Shown in pieces: positions 44,446 to 54,309 of a DNA stretch of 64,000 nt. Below the pieces are notes generated by a model. That model was given only the letters and a program-made list of their open reading frames with translations. It had not been told where the DNA came from and made no database searches. This stretch comes from Aquabacterium fontiphilum. Its GTDB lineage: Bacteria; Pseudomonadota; Gammaproteobacteria; Burkholderiales; Burkholderiaceae_C. Both the position numbers and the translations under genes were made by a program. How positions within the stretch are numbered: position 1 is the first letter of the stretch; every line of letters begins with the position of its first letter. The DNA lies in the NCBI RefSeq assembly GCF_009909205.1, contig NZ_JAAAPN010000008.1, positions 157,546 through 221,545 of the forward strand, read 5' to 3'.

Positions 44446-44465
44446 AATGAGAATGATTCGCATCA
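44446..44465 (-). promoter_or_regulatory. Fur box upstream of the heme-uptake operon
   Basis: TAATGAGAATGATTCGCATC lies 54 bp before the first gene of the operon and shares the AATGATT core with the other Fur sites here. Match to the 19-bp consensus is about 12 positions. It would place all nine genes from 44392 to 36681 under iron control. Confidence 0.72.
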
Positions 44466-44508
44466 CAAGTATTACCCTGCTGACGAGGAGGTTAATCTGC
44501 CTCCGCTG

Positions 44509-46149
44509 TCAGCGCTCTCGCAGGTCTTCCTGAAGTTGTCGCTGCCAGCCGCGTGCGCGTGCCAGCATGGCGCTCAGCTCGATGGTGTCGCCCGCGTCGG
44601 GCTGGCGGAAACGCCGCTGCGCGCCTTCCACCCGGTCGATCGCGCCGGGCAGGTCGCCCAGCGCGGCGGCGGCCTCGGCTTCGGCGCGTACCGCACGCAC
44701 CGGGTGGCCTAACCGCGTCCACGCTCGGGCCAGCAGCGCCCAGGCGCTGGCGTCCTGCGGCCGGTCGGCCAAGCCCAGCTCGAGCCGGCTGGCCGCTGCC
44801 TCAAGCAGCGCAGCCGGGGCTTCGGAGGCCTGCAGCGCTGCCTCGGCGAGCAGCATGCGTTCCGGGCGGGAGGCGGCATTCATCCCTACGCGCGGGGCCC
44901 CGACCTGCCGGGACAGCAGGGCCATCGCGTCATCTGCGCGCCGCGCCGCGAGCAACCCTTCGGCCTCAGTCAGGATGAGGATACGCTCTGCGGCCTCGCT
45001 GGCGGGCGTGGGCAACAGACGCGCGGCTTGCCGCGCCGACTGCAGGGCCGCAGCAGCGTCGTCATGCAGCCCGCCGCGTTGCAGCGCCACCGCGCGGGTG
45101 TAGTGGGCGGCCAGTTGGCTCAGCGGTTCTGCATCGGGCCGCACGCTCAGACGCATGGCGCTTTGCAGTGCTGCCTGCCTGACGTCGGCCAGCACGCGCG
45201 CGCGCGCCGCCATCAAAGCATGGCGTGTGGCCAGTACCTCGTTGTGGCGGCGTGCCGTGCCTGCCCAGCCGCTCGTGCCCAGGCGTGCGCGCGCCTCGCC
45301 AATGCGCTCGGTGGTCAGCGGGTGGGTTCGCAGATAGGGGAAGCTGCCGTCATCATTGAGCCGTGAAGCCTGGGCCAGTTGCTCGAACATCCCGGCCATG
45401 CCCGCCGGGTCGAAGCCACCTTCCATCAGCACGCCGAAACCCACGCGATCGGCTTCGCGCTCCATGTCGCGCGAGAAGTTGAGCTGGTTCTGAATGGCCA
45501 CCGCCTGACCGCCAGCAATCATGGCCTGCGCGGCCGCGGGATTGCTGCTGGCCGCAAGCACGCCCAGCAGCAACGAGGCCACGCTCACCCAGGACATCTG
45601 TGCCTGCTGTCCGATCATGCGGGCGATGTGGCGCTGTGTGACGTGGGCCAGTTCGTGGGCGAGCACCGAGGCCAGCTCGTCGGAGGTGGCCGTCATGGCC
45701 ACCAGCCCCAGGTGCACGCCGATGTAGCCCCCGGGCAGCGCAAAGGCGTTGACCGAGCGGTCGCGCACGAGAAAAGCCTCCCAGGCGTGCGCCGCATCCA
45801 GTTCGGTGCCAATGTCACCGCGCTGGCGCCCGGCGCGCAACAGCGACTGCCACAGCGATTCAACATACTCCAGCAGCAGCGGGTCGTCGATCAAGGCTGG
45901 GTCGCGCCGGATGCTGCGCATGATGCGATCGCCAAGGCGGCGTTCGGCCGTGGGCGACAGGGCCGCTGCGGCCGCATCGCCAAGATCGGGCAGAACGAGG
46001 CTGCCCGACGCCGGCCCGACGTGACCGGCCGCGCTGCGGGCGAGTCCGGCTGGCGCTGCGCAGGCGGCCGCAGTCAGACATAAGGCAGCCAGACGGAGGC
46101 GCCCTCTACGGGGCAGGCGGGCGCGCGTGGCGCGGGCAAGAATCTGCAT
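44509..46149 (-). CDS. bepA: M48-family metalloprotease, BepA/YfgC-like (546 aa)
   Basis: Periplasmic zinc protease/chaperone that helps assemble or degrade outer-membrane proteins (LptD, BamA). HELAH (H165, E166, H169) is in SVLAHELAHVTQRH; the third ligand Glu is in MEREADRVG. An exported N-terminus precedes it, and from about residue 340 there are TPR-like helical repeats rich in Ala, Arg and Leu, as in BepA. ATG 46149 starts the signal peptide. Confidence 0.88.
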   Translation of the reverse strand: MQILARATRARLPRRGRLRLAALCLTAAACAAPAGLARSAAGHVGPASGSLVLPDLGDAAAAALSPTAERRLGDRIMRSIRRDPALIDDPLLLEYVESLWQSLLRAGRQRGDIGTELDAAHAWEAFLVRDRSVNAFALPGGYIGVHLGLVAMTATSDELASVLAHELAHVTQRHIARMIGQQAQMSWVSVASLLLGVLAASSNPAAAQAMIAGGQAVAIQNQLNFSRDMEREADRVGFGVLMEGGFDPAGMAGMFEQLAQASRLNDDGSFPYLRTHPLTTERIGEARARLGTSGWAGTARRHNEVLATRHALMAARARVLADVRQAALQSAMRLSVRPDAEPLSQLAAHYTRAVALQRGGLHDDAAAALQSARQAARLLPTPASEAAERILILTEAEGLLAARRADDAMALLSRQVGAPRVGMNAASRPERMLLAEAALQASEAPAALLEAAASRLELGLADRPQDASAWALLARAWTRLGHPVRAVRAEAEAAAALGDLPGAIDRVEGAQRRFRQPDAGDTIELSAMLARARGWQRQLQEDLRER

Positions 46150-46250
46150 GAAAACGATGGCGTCAGTCAGGCGCACAGTATGCTTCGAAGCAGACCGTTC
46201 GAGCCGCTGTGCGGCATGCCGGTTCGCGTTCCACACGATTCTTTACACCC

Positions 46251-46769
46251 ATGGACAAGCTCACGCATTTCGACGCGCAAGGCCAGGCCCACATGGTCGA
46301 CGTCTCAGACAAGCCCGCCACCGTGCGTCTCGGCGTGGCCTCGGGCTGCATCCGCATGCAGCCTGAGACCTTGCGCCGCATTCAGGCAGGCGAAGCAGGC
46401 AAGGGTGATGTCCTGGGTGTGGCGCGCATCGCCGGTATCCAGGGTGCCAAACGCACCGCCGACTGGATTCCGCTGTGTCACCCCATTGCCCTGACCCGCG
46501 TGGCCGTGGCGTTCTCAGTGGTGCAGGCCGAGCCGGCCGAAGACGGTCTTGTGGCCCTGGGGTGCACCGCGACCGTGCAGACGGTCGGCCCCACCGGCGT
46601 CGAGATGGAAGCGCTGGTGGCCGTGCAGGCCGCCTTGCTCACTGTCTACGACATGTGCAAGGCCATGGACCGCGGCATGCTGATCACCGACGTGGGCTTG
46701 CAGGAGAAGCAAGGCGGACGCAGTGGTCACTGGACCAGGGCATCGGGCAACAACGTGCGCCAGGGGTGA
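46251..46769 (+). CDS. moaC: Cyclic pyranopterin monophosphate synthase MoaC (172 aa)
   Basis: Acts in molybdenum-cofactor synthesis after Moa[51 protein letters not shown] and [18 protein letters not shown] are all conserved, including the catalytic Lys-rich and His motifs. Length normal. No other moa gene is nearby. Its 3' end overlaps the convergent ligase gene by 43 bp. Confidence 0.95.
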   Translation: MDKLTHFDAQGQAHMVDVSDKPATVRLGVASGCIRMQPETLRRIQAGEAGKGDVLGVARIAGIQGAKRTADWIPLCHPIALTRVAVAFSVVQAEPAEDGLVALGCTATVQTVGPTGVEMEALVAVQAALLTVYDMCKAMDRGMLITDVGLQEKQGGRSGHWTRASGNNVRQG

Positions 46770-48562
46770 ACGCTCTGGGCCGGTTCACACTGAAAGGGTC
46801 GGGGCGCCGCAGTCTCGTCCCGACACGCCGCAAAGAATGCCTCGCCCATCGGATGATGGAATTCGCGCAGCCGGTCGGCTACCGCGCGAGCCTGATCGGT
46901 GTAGCCATGGGCGTCCAGTGAGCGGGCGTAAGCCACCATCAGCCGTGCGTCCACCAAGTTCATCAGCGTGTGCGCAAACGCCGAAGGCGGCGGGGGACTG
47001 CGGTCCGTGCGTCTGCTGGTGACGTCTGCATAGTCGGCCTGGTGGCCCCACCAGGGCTGGTCCTGGCTGGTGTTGATGCGCTCGGCCAGCGGCACGCTCG
47101 GGTTGATCGGCGCGTACACGTCTGCGGCCAGCCGGAAATCCACGCTGCACCACAGCGCGCCGAGGGCCATGACCACGCCCGCGCCGCGCAGCCAAGGGGC
47201 TCGCCGGCCGGCCGATGACGCTGACGTCACAAGCGTGTCGCGCGTCTCGGCCGTCTGGTGGCGCTCGGCCGAAACAGCAGCCAGGCCCAGGCCCCAGGCG
47301 AACGCCACAGGCAACAGGAAGTGGCTGTACCAAAGCGGGTACTCCAACAGGCTGTGCACGCCCAGGGCCGACACGATGAGCGCGCACGCACCCACTGTCG
47401 GTGGAAGGGTGGGCCGGATGCGCGTGCCCAGCGGGCGCACCAGCGCGAACCAGGCCAAGGCGGTCAGCAGTGTCAACAGCAAGGCCAGCGGCAGGCCCAG
47501 TTCCACCGCCCACTGCAGCGGCAGGTTGTGGGTGTGATCGAAGAAGGCTCTTGGTCGGTCGGGGAACGCTGTGAATGTCCACGCCACGTTGAAGGCGCCA
47601 TAGCCCACCCCGACCCATGGATGCTCGCGCACCAGGGCCAGCGTGTTGCCCCAGATCGCAAAGCGTGAGCTGGAGATGTCGCTGCCATCGTTCAGCCGGG
47701 CCTTGGCGGCAAACGCCACGCCGGAATCGAGGTTGGACCACCACCACATTCCCGCCCAGGCTGCGGCATAGACGACCGGACACGCCAGCAGGGCCCAACG
47801 CCAGCGGGTTGGCAGCTGCCGGTCCAGCAGGCCCCACAGGGCCAGCATGCCTGTGGCCACCATGCCGGTGCGCGAAGCGCTCAGCACCACGCCGATGATG
47901 AACAGCACCAGCAGGGCCAGCATCGGACGCGCCGGTGCACGCCGGCTGGCGCCGAGCCACACGGCGGCTGCGCTGGCCATGATCAGCAGGCTGCTGAAGT
48001 GATTGGGTTGCCGCAGGTTGCCCACGGCCCGGCCGGGCGCAGTGGGCTTGGCCAGCAGGTGTCCGTCCACCCAGCCAGGCGCGAAGACCTGCAGCAGGCC
48101 GATGGCCACGCCTGCCGCCCCTGCGGCCAGCAACGCGGCGAAGAAGGCGCCTGCCACGCCCTCAGCCAGCCGGCCTTGCCCCCCCGTGCGCCAGCCGGCC
48201 TGCGCTGTGGACGCCGCCGCCAATGTCAGCCCCGCCCCCATCCAGCCCAGCCCTTGCGGCAACGGCCCTTGCCACACGGCCCAGATCGCCGCCAGCGTTT
48301 GCACGGCGGCCACCACCCACAGCGCCTGAAGGGCCCTGTGCGCCAGGTCGCGGCCCGCGACCGTGTCCGACGGAGTCCGCCAACTGCCCATGGCGACCAG
48401 CCACAACCCCCAGCCGAACACGGCCAGCGCCTGGTTGTAGAAGGTGACCGATGGCGGTTCATGCACGGCCAGCAAGGTGGGGGCAAGCACCGCCAGCGCC
48501 GCCAGGGGCCATCCAAGCGGGCGCGCAGGCAAAGTCGGGGCAGCAGCGTGGGTCAAGCTCAT
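46727..48562 (-). CDS. pglL: PglL-type O-oligosaccharyltransferase/O-antigen ligase family (611 aa)
   Basis: Polytopic membrane enzyme with about twelve helices. The Wzy/ligase core has [32 protein letters not shown] with the catalytic-type His, and [19 protein letters not shown], the Wzy_C_2 hallmark of pilin/protein O-glycosylation ligases. A soluble C-terminal domain of about 130 residues follows. It probably transfers lipid-linked glycan to pilin or other periplasmic proteins; O-antigen ligation is the alternative. No pilin gene is adjacent. Confidence 0.83.
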   Translation of the reverse strand: MSLTHAAAPTLPARPLGWPLAALAVLAPTLLAVHEPPSVTFYNQALAVFGWGLWLVAMGSWRTPSDTVAGRDLAHRALQALWVVAAVQTLAAIWAVWQGPLPQGLGWMGAGLTLAAASTAQAGWRTGGQGRLAEGVAGAFFAALLAAGAAGVAIGLLQVFAPGWVDGHLLAKPTAPGRAVGNLRQPNHFSSLLIMASAAAVWLGASRRAPARPMLALLVLFIIGVVLSASRTGMVATGMLALWGLLDRQLPTRWRWALLACPVVYAAAWAGMWWWSNLDSGVAFAAKARLNDGSDISSSRFAIWGNTLALVREHPWVGVGYGAFNVAWTFTAFPDRPRAFFDHTHNLPLQWAVELGLPLALLLTLLTALAWFALVRPLGTRIRPTLPPTVGACALIVSALGVHSLLEYPLWYSHFLLPVAFAWGLGLAAVSAERHQTAETRDTLVTSASSAGRRAPWLRGAGVVMALGALWCSVDFRLAADVYAPINPSVPLAERINTSQDQPWWGHQADYADVTSRRTDRSPPPPSAFAHTLMNLVDARLMVAYARSLDAHGYTDQARAVADRLREFHHPMGEAFFAACRDETAAPRPFQCEPAQSVHPWRTLLPDALVQ

Positions 48563-48580
48563 GCTGCTATTGTCTCCGGC

Positions 48581-49846
48581 GTGCAGCCCGTTCAATCCTC
48601 CCTCCCCCCGGTTCCGGCCCTGCTCGTACGCGAGCGCCTCTTGCTGTGGAGCCTGGCTGCCGTGAACTTCACGCACATCGTGGATTTCATGATCATGATG
48701 CCGCTGGGGCCCGAACTCACGCGCCTGTTTGCCATCACCGACACCCAGTTCGGCCTGCTGGTGTCGTCGTACTCGCTGGCCGCGGGAGTCGCCGGTCTCG
48801 CGGCCTCGACGGTGATCGATCGCTTCGAGCGAAAGCGCGCGCTGTTGATCCTCTACGCCGGCTTTGCGCTGGCCACCCTGGCCTGCGGCCTGGCGCCCAC
48901 CTACGTCACCTTGCTGGTGGCCCGTGTGGCCGCCGGGGTGTTTGGCGGGGTGCTCGGCGCGCTGGTGCAGACCATCGTGGGCGACGCCGTGCCCTACGAG
49001 CGCCGCGGCCAGGCCATGGGCGTGGTGATGTCGGCCTTTTCGCTGTCCACTGTGGCAGGGGTGCCGTTTTCGCTGTGGTTATCCAGCCAGTTCGGCTGGC
49101 ACGCGCCGTTTTTCGCCATCGCGGCTTTGTCCACGCTGATCTGGCTGGGTGCATGGCGCTCGGTGCCAGTGCTCGAAGGTCATCTTACGGGCGTGTCGGC
49201 CCAGCCCGCCTTCACCCAGTTGGTGCACGTTTTACGGGTCGGCAACCACTGGCGTGCATTCGGCCTGTCCGCGCTGATGGTCATGGGCAGCTTTGCCATC
49301 ATTCCTTACATCACGATCTACACCACCACGAACGTCGGCCTCGCGCCCGAGCAGGTGCCGCTGGTGTACTTCGTGGGCGGTGTGGCCACCTTCTTTTCGG
49401 CGCGGCTGTGGGGCTGGTTGGCCGACCGCTGGGGCAAGGTTCAGGTTTTCCGGCTGGTCAGCCTGCTGGCCCTGCTGCCCATGCTGGCGCTGACCCACCT
49501 GCCCGTGGTGCCGCTGGCCGTGCTGCTTGTCGTCACCACGGCTTTCTTCATGTTCGTATCAGGCCGCATGGTGCCCGGCATGGCCTTGCTGACGGTGGCC
49601 TCCGAGCCGCGGCTGCGGGGCTCTTTCATCAGCGTCAACAGCGCATTGCAGTCGGCTGCCATGGGGCTGGCGGCCTGGCTGGGCGGCGTGTTCATCAGCC
49701 GCTCACCCGACGGCCTGGTCCAGGGCTATGACCGCGCCGGCTGGCTGGCGTTGGCCACCACGGCGGTCATGGTCTGGTGGGTGGGTCACCTGCGCCTGCA
49801 CACTGTTCAACGCGACCCGGTCTCGACGCCAGGCGCTCGGACTTGA
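48581..49846 (+). CDS. MFS transporter (421 aa)
   Basis: Twelve-helix major facilitator of the drug:H+/sugar-efflux type. DFMIMMPLGPELTRLF, RVAAGVFGGVLGAL and GDAVPYERRGQAMGVVMSAFS match the motif A/C regions of the DHA1 class (AraJ/YdhP-like). Start is GTG 48581, just downstream of the divergent ligase gene. Substrate unknown. Confidence 0.84.
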   Translation: MQPVQSSLPPVPALLVRERLLLWSLAAVNFTHIVDFMIMMPLGPELTRLFAITDTQFGLLVSSYSLAAGVAGLAASTVIDRFERKRALLILYAGFALATLACGLAPTYVTLLVARVAAGVFGGVLGALVQTIVGDAVPYERRGQAMGVVMSAFSLSTVAGVPFSLWLSSQFGWHAPFFAIAALSTLIWLGAWRSVPVLEGHLTGVSAQPAFTQLVHVLRVGNHWRAFGLSALMVMGSFAIIPYITIYTTTNVGLAPEQVPLVYFVGGVATFFSARLWGWLADRWGKVQVFRLVSLLALLPMLALTHLPVVPLAVLLVVTTAFFMFVSGRMVPGMALLTVASEPRLRGSFISVNSALQSAAMGLAAWLGGVFISRSPDGLVQGYDRAGWLALATTAVMVWWVGHLRLHTVQRDPVSTPGART

Positions 49847-50091
49847 ACAGGTGCTTGACGCAAGACAAGGGTCTTCGGCGTTTCTTCACGGATCACGACA
49901 AGTCCATACAAATACCGAGCAGACGGGCTTGCCAGTTCGGGCCGACAGGCGCAAACTGGTTTTCCGGTTGACGGGTCGACGACACGGCATCGGAGCGGCT
50001 TTGCACCCCGCGTGCATGGCCCCCACGACGGTACGCCGTCGCACTTGCCGGCCGGGTGTCTTCAACGTTTCTGCTCTCGAAAGGAGGCAGC

Positions 50092-50442
50092 ATGAATCTG
50101 ACGATCAGTGGCCACCACCTGGAAGTGACTCCCGCCCTGCGCGAGTACGTGCTCACCAAGCTCGATCGGGTTACGCGGCATTTTGACCAAGTCGTCGACA
50201 TTGCCGTTCTGCTCACCGTTGAAAAGCAAAAGGAAAAGGACCGCCGCCAAAAGGCTGAAGTCAACCTCCACATGAAGGGCAAGGACATTTTTGTCGAGAC
50301 CGCCCACGAAGACCTCTACGCAGCCATTGATCAGCTCGTCGACAAACTCGACCGCCAGGTCTGTCGACACAAGAGCAAGGTTCAGGACCATCACCACGCC
50401 GCCCTCAAGCGGCAAGATGCGTTCCTGGATGCCACGTCCTGA
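50092..50442 (+). CDS. hpf: Ribosome hibernation promoting factor (short HPF, 116 aa)
   Basis: Binds the 30S A/P site region in stationary phase. It has the S30AE domain only ([66 protein letters not shown]), so it is the short form that works with RMF-like or alone. Strong AAGGAGG precedes ATG 50092. In this lineage it usually follows rpoN; here the upstream neighbour is an MFS gene 245 bp away. Confidence 0.93.
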   Translation: MNLTISGHHLEVTPALREYVLTKLDRVTRHFDQVVDIAVLLTVEKQKEKDRRQKAEVNLHMKGKDIFVETAHEDLYAAIDQLVDKLDRQVCRHKSKVQDHHHAALKRQDAFLDATS

Positions 50443-50528
50443 GAGACGACACGCTGATGCCGCAAGCACGAACAGCGTGCTTGGTGCGACCTGCGACCGG
50501 GTCGCCCGCCACGGGTAGGCACCAAGTT

Positions 50529-50551
50529 AACGGCCCTTCGGGGCCGTTTTT
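50529..50551 (+). terminator. Intrinsic terminator after hpf
   Basis: AACGGCCC, loop TTCG, GGGCCGTT, then TTT: a UUCG-capped stem with a U-tract about 90 bp past hpf. Confidence 0.9.
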
Positions 50552-50716
50552 CATGAAATGTGCCCCGGGGCGGGGCGTAGAGTGAATGCATCCGCCCGAA
50601 CGTGGGGCACCGCGGCGTCGGATGTGGGCAATATGCCCCTTGCTGCGGTGCAGCATCGGGTGCAGAATCCCGCACATGGAGGACAGCGTGACAGCCCTTC
50701 GGGCGCCAGCAGTCTC

Positions 50717-50722
50717 TATAAT
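50717..50722 (+). promoter_or_regulatory. Sigma70 -10 box of ptsN
   Basis: A perfect TATAAT lies 64 bp before the ptsN start. A -35 element at the normal distance is weak, with GTGACA placed 23 bp upstream, too far for a standard spacer. Confidence 0.5.
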
Positions 50723-50786
50723 TCGCCCCTTCATCCGACCCCGGCAGCGGGAACAAGGCCAGTCCGTCACCCCCGCTTGAAACACG

Positions 50787-51257
50787 ATGAACCGTCTCTC
50801 AGCCATCCTCCCCGTCAGCCAGGTGCTGGTGGACGTGGACGCCAGCAGTAAGAAGCGCGTCTTCGAGCACGCAGGGTTGCTGTTTGAAAACCAGCACGCG
50901 ATCGCGCGCGCCACGGTCACCGACAACCTGTTCGCGCGTGAGCGTCTGGGCTCCACTGGCCTCGGACACGGCGTGGCCATTCCTCATGGTCGGATCAAGG
51001 GTTTGAAGAATCCATTGGCGGCGGTTGTGCGGTTGAGCCAGCCGATTCCGTTCGATGCGCCCGACGACGAACCTGTCAGCCTGCTGATCTTCCTGCTCGT
51101 CCCCGAGGCCGCCACCCAGCGCCACCTCGAGATCCTCTCCGAGATCGCCGAACTCCTGTCTGACCGCGACCTGCGCGAGCGGCTCAAGACCGAGCAGGAC
51201 GCGGGCGTGGTGCACCACCTGATCGAGACCTGGCAGCCCCTGCGCTCTGTGGCCTGA
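50787..51257 (+). CDS. ptsN: PTS IIA-Ntr protein PtsN (156 aa)
   Basis: Regulatory phosphoacceptor of the nitrogen PTS branch. The active-site His is H67 in [11 protein letters not shown], within the usual IIA fold ([28 protein letters not shown]). Followed 5 bp later by hprK, the common beta-proteobacterial hpf-ptsN-hprK block. Confidence 0.93.
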   Translation: MNRLSAILPVSQVLVDVDASSKKRVFEHAGLLFENQHAIARATVTDNLFARERLGSTGLGHGVAIPHGRIKGLKNPLAAVVRLSQPIPFDAPDDEPVSLLIFLLVPEAATQRHLEILSEIAELLSDRDLRERLKTEQDAGVVHHLIETWQPLRSVA

Positions 51258-51261
51258 CGCC

Positions 51262-52224
51262 GTGAGCCTCAAGGACCTCGCCATCATCAGCGCCGAGGCG
51301 CTGTTCGAAGCCAACCGCACCGCGTTGCGCTGGGAGTGGGTGGCTGGTCATGCCAACCCCGAGCGCCATTTCGACGAAGCGGCCGTGCAGTCGGCCCAGT
51401 CAGCGGCCGATCTGGTCGGCTACCTGAACTACATCCACCCTTACCGGGTGCAGATCGTGGGCCTGCGCGAAGCGGCCTACTTCGCCAGCTCCACCCCGGA
51501 AGACCAGGAACGCCGCATCCAGCGCATCGTCACGCTCGACCCGCCCATGGTCGTCGTGGCAGACGGTCAGGCGCCGTCCGACAAGCTGATGGCCATGTGC
51601 GGCCGTGCGGGGATCCCGTTGTTCGTCACCAAGGAGCCGGCCGGCCACGTCATCGACGTGCTGCGCAGCTACCTCACGCAGCACTTTGCCGAGCGCATCA
51701 CCCGCCACGGTGTGTTCATGGACATCCTGGGCCTGGGCGTGCTGCTCACGGGCGAATCGGGCCTGGGCAAGAGCGAACTCGGCCTGGAGCTGATCTCGCG
51801 CGGTCATGGCCTGGTGGCCGACGACGCCGTCGACCTGTACCGCGTCTCGCGCACTGCCATCGAGGGCCGCTGCCCCGAGCTGCTGCAGAACCTGCTGGAA
51901 GTGCGCGGCATCGGCCTGCTCGACATCAAGGCCATCTTTGGTGAGACGGCCGTGCGCCGCAAGATGCGCCTCAAGCTCATCGTGCACCTGGTGCGCAAGG
52001 AGACGATGGAGCGCGAGTTCGAACGCCTGCCTTACGAGCCGCTGTTCGAAGAGGTGATGGACGTGCCCATCCGCAAGGTGGTGATCGCGGTGGACGCCGG
52101 CCGCAACCTGGCCGTGCTGGTCGAAGCCGCCGTGCGCAACACCGTGCTGCAATTGCGTGGCATCGACACCTACAAGGAATTCATCGAGCGCCACCAGCGC
52201 GCGATGGAGCGTGGCGGCATGTAA
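51262..52224 (+). CDS. hprK: HPr kinase/phosphorylase (320 aa)
   Basis: Bifunctional enzyme that phosphorylates HPr or NPr on serine and reverses it. Walker [10 protein letters not shown] (residues 164-172), the catalytic His in RHGVFM, and the C-terminal signature ([18 protein letters not shown]) are present. Starts at GTG 51262. In Gram-negative bacteria lacking sugar PTS it acts in regulation. Confidence 0.94.
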   Translation: MSLKDLAIISAEALFEANRTALRWEWVAGHANPERHFDEAAVQSAQSAADLVGYLNYIHPYRVQIVGLREAAYFASSTPEDQERRIQRIVTLDPPMVVVADGQAPSDKLMAMCGRAGIPLFVTKEPAGHVIDVLRSYLTQHFAERITRHGVFMDILGLGVLLTGESGLGKSELGLELISRGHGLVADDAVDLYRVSRTAIEGRCPELLQNLLEVRGIGLLDIKAIFGETAVRRKMRLKLIVHLVRKETMEREFERLPYEPLFEEVMDVPIRKVVIAVDAGRNLAVLVEAAVRNTVLQLRGIDTYKEFIERHQRAMERGGM

Positions 52225-52260
52225 GCCGCGCCGGGCCCCGGGGCGGGCCCTGCTTGCCAT

Positions 52261-52728
52261 TCAGCCGTGGTGATGCCCGTGGTGGCGCAGCGCGCCACCC
52301 TGGCCGACCTTGTTCTGGCACTCGGGCCGATTGCACACCACATAGAGTGACAACGCGTGGTCGTGCAGCTTGTAGCCTCGCTCTTCGGCGATCTGTTGCT
52401 GGCGGCGTTCGATCTCGGCGTCGTAGAACTCTTCAACCCGCCCGCAGCTCACGCACACGAGGTGGTCATGGTGTTTGCCTTCATTGAGCTCGAACACGGC
52501 CTTGCCGGCTTCGAAGTGGTTGCGCGACAGCAATCCGGCCTGCTCGAACTGCATCAGCACGCGGTAAACGGTGGCCAGCCCAATGTCGGAGCCCTCCTTG
52601 AGCAACACCTTGTAGACGTCTTCCGCCGTCATGTGGCGCTGTTCGGCCTGCTGGAAGACCTCCAGGATCTTGATGCGGGGGAGGGTGGCTTTCAGGCCGC
52701 TGCTCTTGAGTTCTTCTGCTTGGTTCAT
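52261..52728 (-). CDS. fur: Ferric uptake regulator Fur (155 aa)
   Basis: Iron-responsive repressor. DNA-binding wHTH (GLKATLPRIKILEVFQQAE; VYKVLLKEGSDIGLATVYRVL), metal sites HHDHLVCVSCGRVEEF and a C-terminal His-rich end (RHHGHHHG). The CxxC pair (CVSC) and CNRPEC provide the structural zinc site. It is the probable regulator of the four Fur boxes at 28.2, 30.7, 31.7 and 44.4 kb. It is divergent from bamE, as in many Burkholderiales. Confidence 0.95.
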   Translation of the reverse strand: MNQAEELKSSGLKATLPRIKILEVFQQAEQRHMTAEDVYKVLLKEGSDIGLATVYRVLMQFEQAGLLSRNHFEAGKAVFELNEGKHHDHLVCVSCGRVEEFYDAEIERRQQQIAEERGYKLHDHALSLYVVCNRPECQNKVGQGGALRHHGHHHG

Positions 52729-52859
52729 GGCGGTCTCCGGACATGCAGGCAGCCCGCTGCGGCCACCGCTAGAATGCCCAATGATATCGGCTTGCCGAAA
52801 TCCTGACGATGCGTCGGCCCTTGTCCTGGGCAGACGCTGGACCCCTTTGCTGTCACGCC

Positions 52860-53405
52860 ATGATGCTGATCCCGACCCGCCGTGCCTGGGCCCTCGTGCT
52901 GCCCGCCCTTTTGCTGACCGGCTGCAGCACATCGCAGACGTCCTGGCGCAACCCTGAGACGCTCTTCGGCCTGCTCACGCCCTACCGCATTGATGTGGTA
53001 CAGGGCAATGTGGTCACGCAAGAGGTGCTGGCCCAGATCCAGCCCGGCCTGGGCCGCCTGCAGGTGCGCGAGATCCTGGGCACGCCGCTGCTGGCCGACC
53101 CCTTCCACGCCGACCGCTGGGACTATGTCTTCACCATCCGTCGCCAGGGCGTACCCGACCAGAAGCGCCGCGTGACGGTGCACTTCAACGGTGACACCGT
53201 GGCCCGTTTCGAGGCCGGCGAGATGCCGTCTGAGCGCGAGTTCGTGGCCTCGATCGACCGCCCGGTCAAAGGGCGTAACCCCAAGCCCGATCTGACGCCC
53301 GAACAGGTGGCGGCCTTGCCAGCGCCCCCGAAGGCCGAGGTGGTGCGCAAAGCCCCCGAAGGCGCCGTGCGCACCTACCCGCCGCTCGAGCGCGGCCAGC
53401 CCTGA
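52860..53405 (+). CDS. bamE: Outer-membrane assembly lipoprotein BamE (181 aa)
   Basis: Lipoprotein subunit of the BAM complex. Lipobox LLLTGC with Cys about residue 21, then the SmpA/OmlA domain (LLTPYRIDVVQGNVVTQEVL, IQPGLGRLQVREILGTPLL, WDYVFTIRRQG). A Pro-rich tail of about 50 residues beyond the fold is an extension compared with E. coli (113 aa). ATG 52860 and 52863 are adjacent and either may be used. Confidence 0.9.
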   Translation: MMLIPTRRAWALVLPALLLTGCSTSQTSWRNPETLFGLLTPYRIDVVQGNVVTQEVLAQIQPGLGRLQVREILGTPLLADPFHADRWDYVFTIRRQGVPDQKRRVTVHFNGDTVARFEAGEMPSEREFVASIDRPVKGRNPKPDLTPEQVAALPAPPKAEVVRKAPEGAVRTYPPLERGQP

Positions 53406-53451
53406 TCGTTCCTCCTTCTGATTCTTCACCGGCCCGCGTGGCCCCTGCCGC

Positions 53452-54282
53452 ATGACCGCTGCTGCTTCCTCCTCTGACGCCTTCCATCGCATCGCCATTG
53501 CCGGCGCTTCCGGCCGCATGGGCCGCATGCTGGTCGAGGCCGTGACCAACGCGCCCGATGCCCGCCTGGCCGGCGCGCTGGATGTGCCCACCAGTCCTGC
53601 CGTGGGTGCCGATGCTGCAGCATTCCTGGGCATCAGCAGCGGGGTGGCCATCACGGCCGACCTGCGACAGGGCCTGGCCCAGGCCGGCTACCTGATCGAT
53701 TTCACCCGCCCCGAAGGCACCATGGCCCATCTGAAGGCGTGCCGTGAACTGGGCGTGAAGATGGTGATCGGCACCACCGGCTTCACCGACGAGCAGAAGG
53801 CCGAGATCCAGGATGCGGCCCGCGACATCGCCATCGTGATGGCGCCCAACATGGCCGTGGGCGTCAACGTCGTCTTCAAGCTGCTGGCCCAGGCGGCCAA
53901 GGCCCTGAAAGAAGGCTACGACATCGAGATCATCGAGGCCCACCATCGCCACAAGGTCGATGCACCCAGCGGCACAGCCCTGAAGATGGGCGAGGTGGTT
54001 GCCGAGGCCGTGGGCCGCGACCTCAAGGAATGCGCCGTCTATGGCCGCGAAGGCGTCACAGGTGAGCGCGACCCGAGCACCATCGGCTTTGCCACCATCC
54101 GCGGCGGCGACGTTGTGGGCGACCACACCGTGCTGTTTGCCGGCATCGGCGAGCGCATCGAGATCACGCACAAGTCGTCCAGCCGCGCCACCTATGCACA
54201 GGGCAGCCTGCGCGCCGTGCGCTTTCTGGCGCACCAGCCCCATGGCCTGTTCGGCATGGACGACGTGCTCGGCCTGAAGTAA
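53452..54282 (+). CDS. dapB: 4-hydroxy-tetrahydrodipicolinate reductase (276 aa)
   Basis: NAD(P)H enzyme of lysine and peptidoglycan synthesis. GASGRMGRM (nucleotide loop), [27 protein letters not shown] (catalytic His-His and Lys) and [13 protein letters not shown] are conserved. The sequence is somewhat longer at the N-terminus. Starts 46 bp after bamE. Confidence 0.95.
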   Translation: MTAAASSSDAFHRIAIAGASGRMGRMLVEAVTNAPDARLAGALDVPTSPAVGADAAAFLGISSGVAITADLRQGLAQAGYLIDFTRPEGTMAHLKACRELGVKMVIGTTGFTDEQKAEIQDAARDIAIVMAPNMAVGVNVVFKLLAQAAKALKEGYDIEIIEAHHRHKVDAPSGTALKMGEVVAEAVGRDLKECAVYGREGVTGERDPSTIGFATIRGGDVVGDHTVLFAGIGERIEITHKSSSRATYAQGSLRAVRFLAHQPHGLFGMDDVLGLK

Positions 54283-54309
54283 GCCGATCGCCACCAAGCT
54301 GAGGCACAC

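Larger units (their letters stand above)
50443..50786. other. Gene-free interval with terminator and ptsN promoter
   Basis: About 340 bp without coding signs between hpf and ptsN. It contains the hpf terminator (50529-50551) and a consensus -10 box (50717). Other GC-rich dyads (for example GGTGCAGCATCGGGTGCAG) seem unremarkable. Confidence 0.6.

Noticed and set aside
50688..50693. GTGACA as the -35 of ptsN
   Set aside because: A 23-bp spacer to TATAAT is too long for a normal sigma70 promoter.
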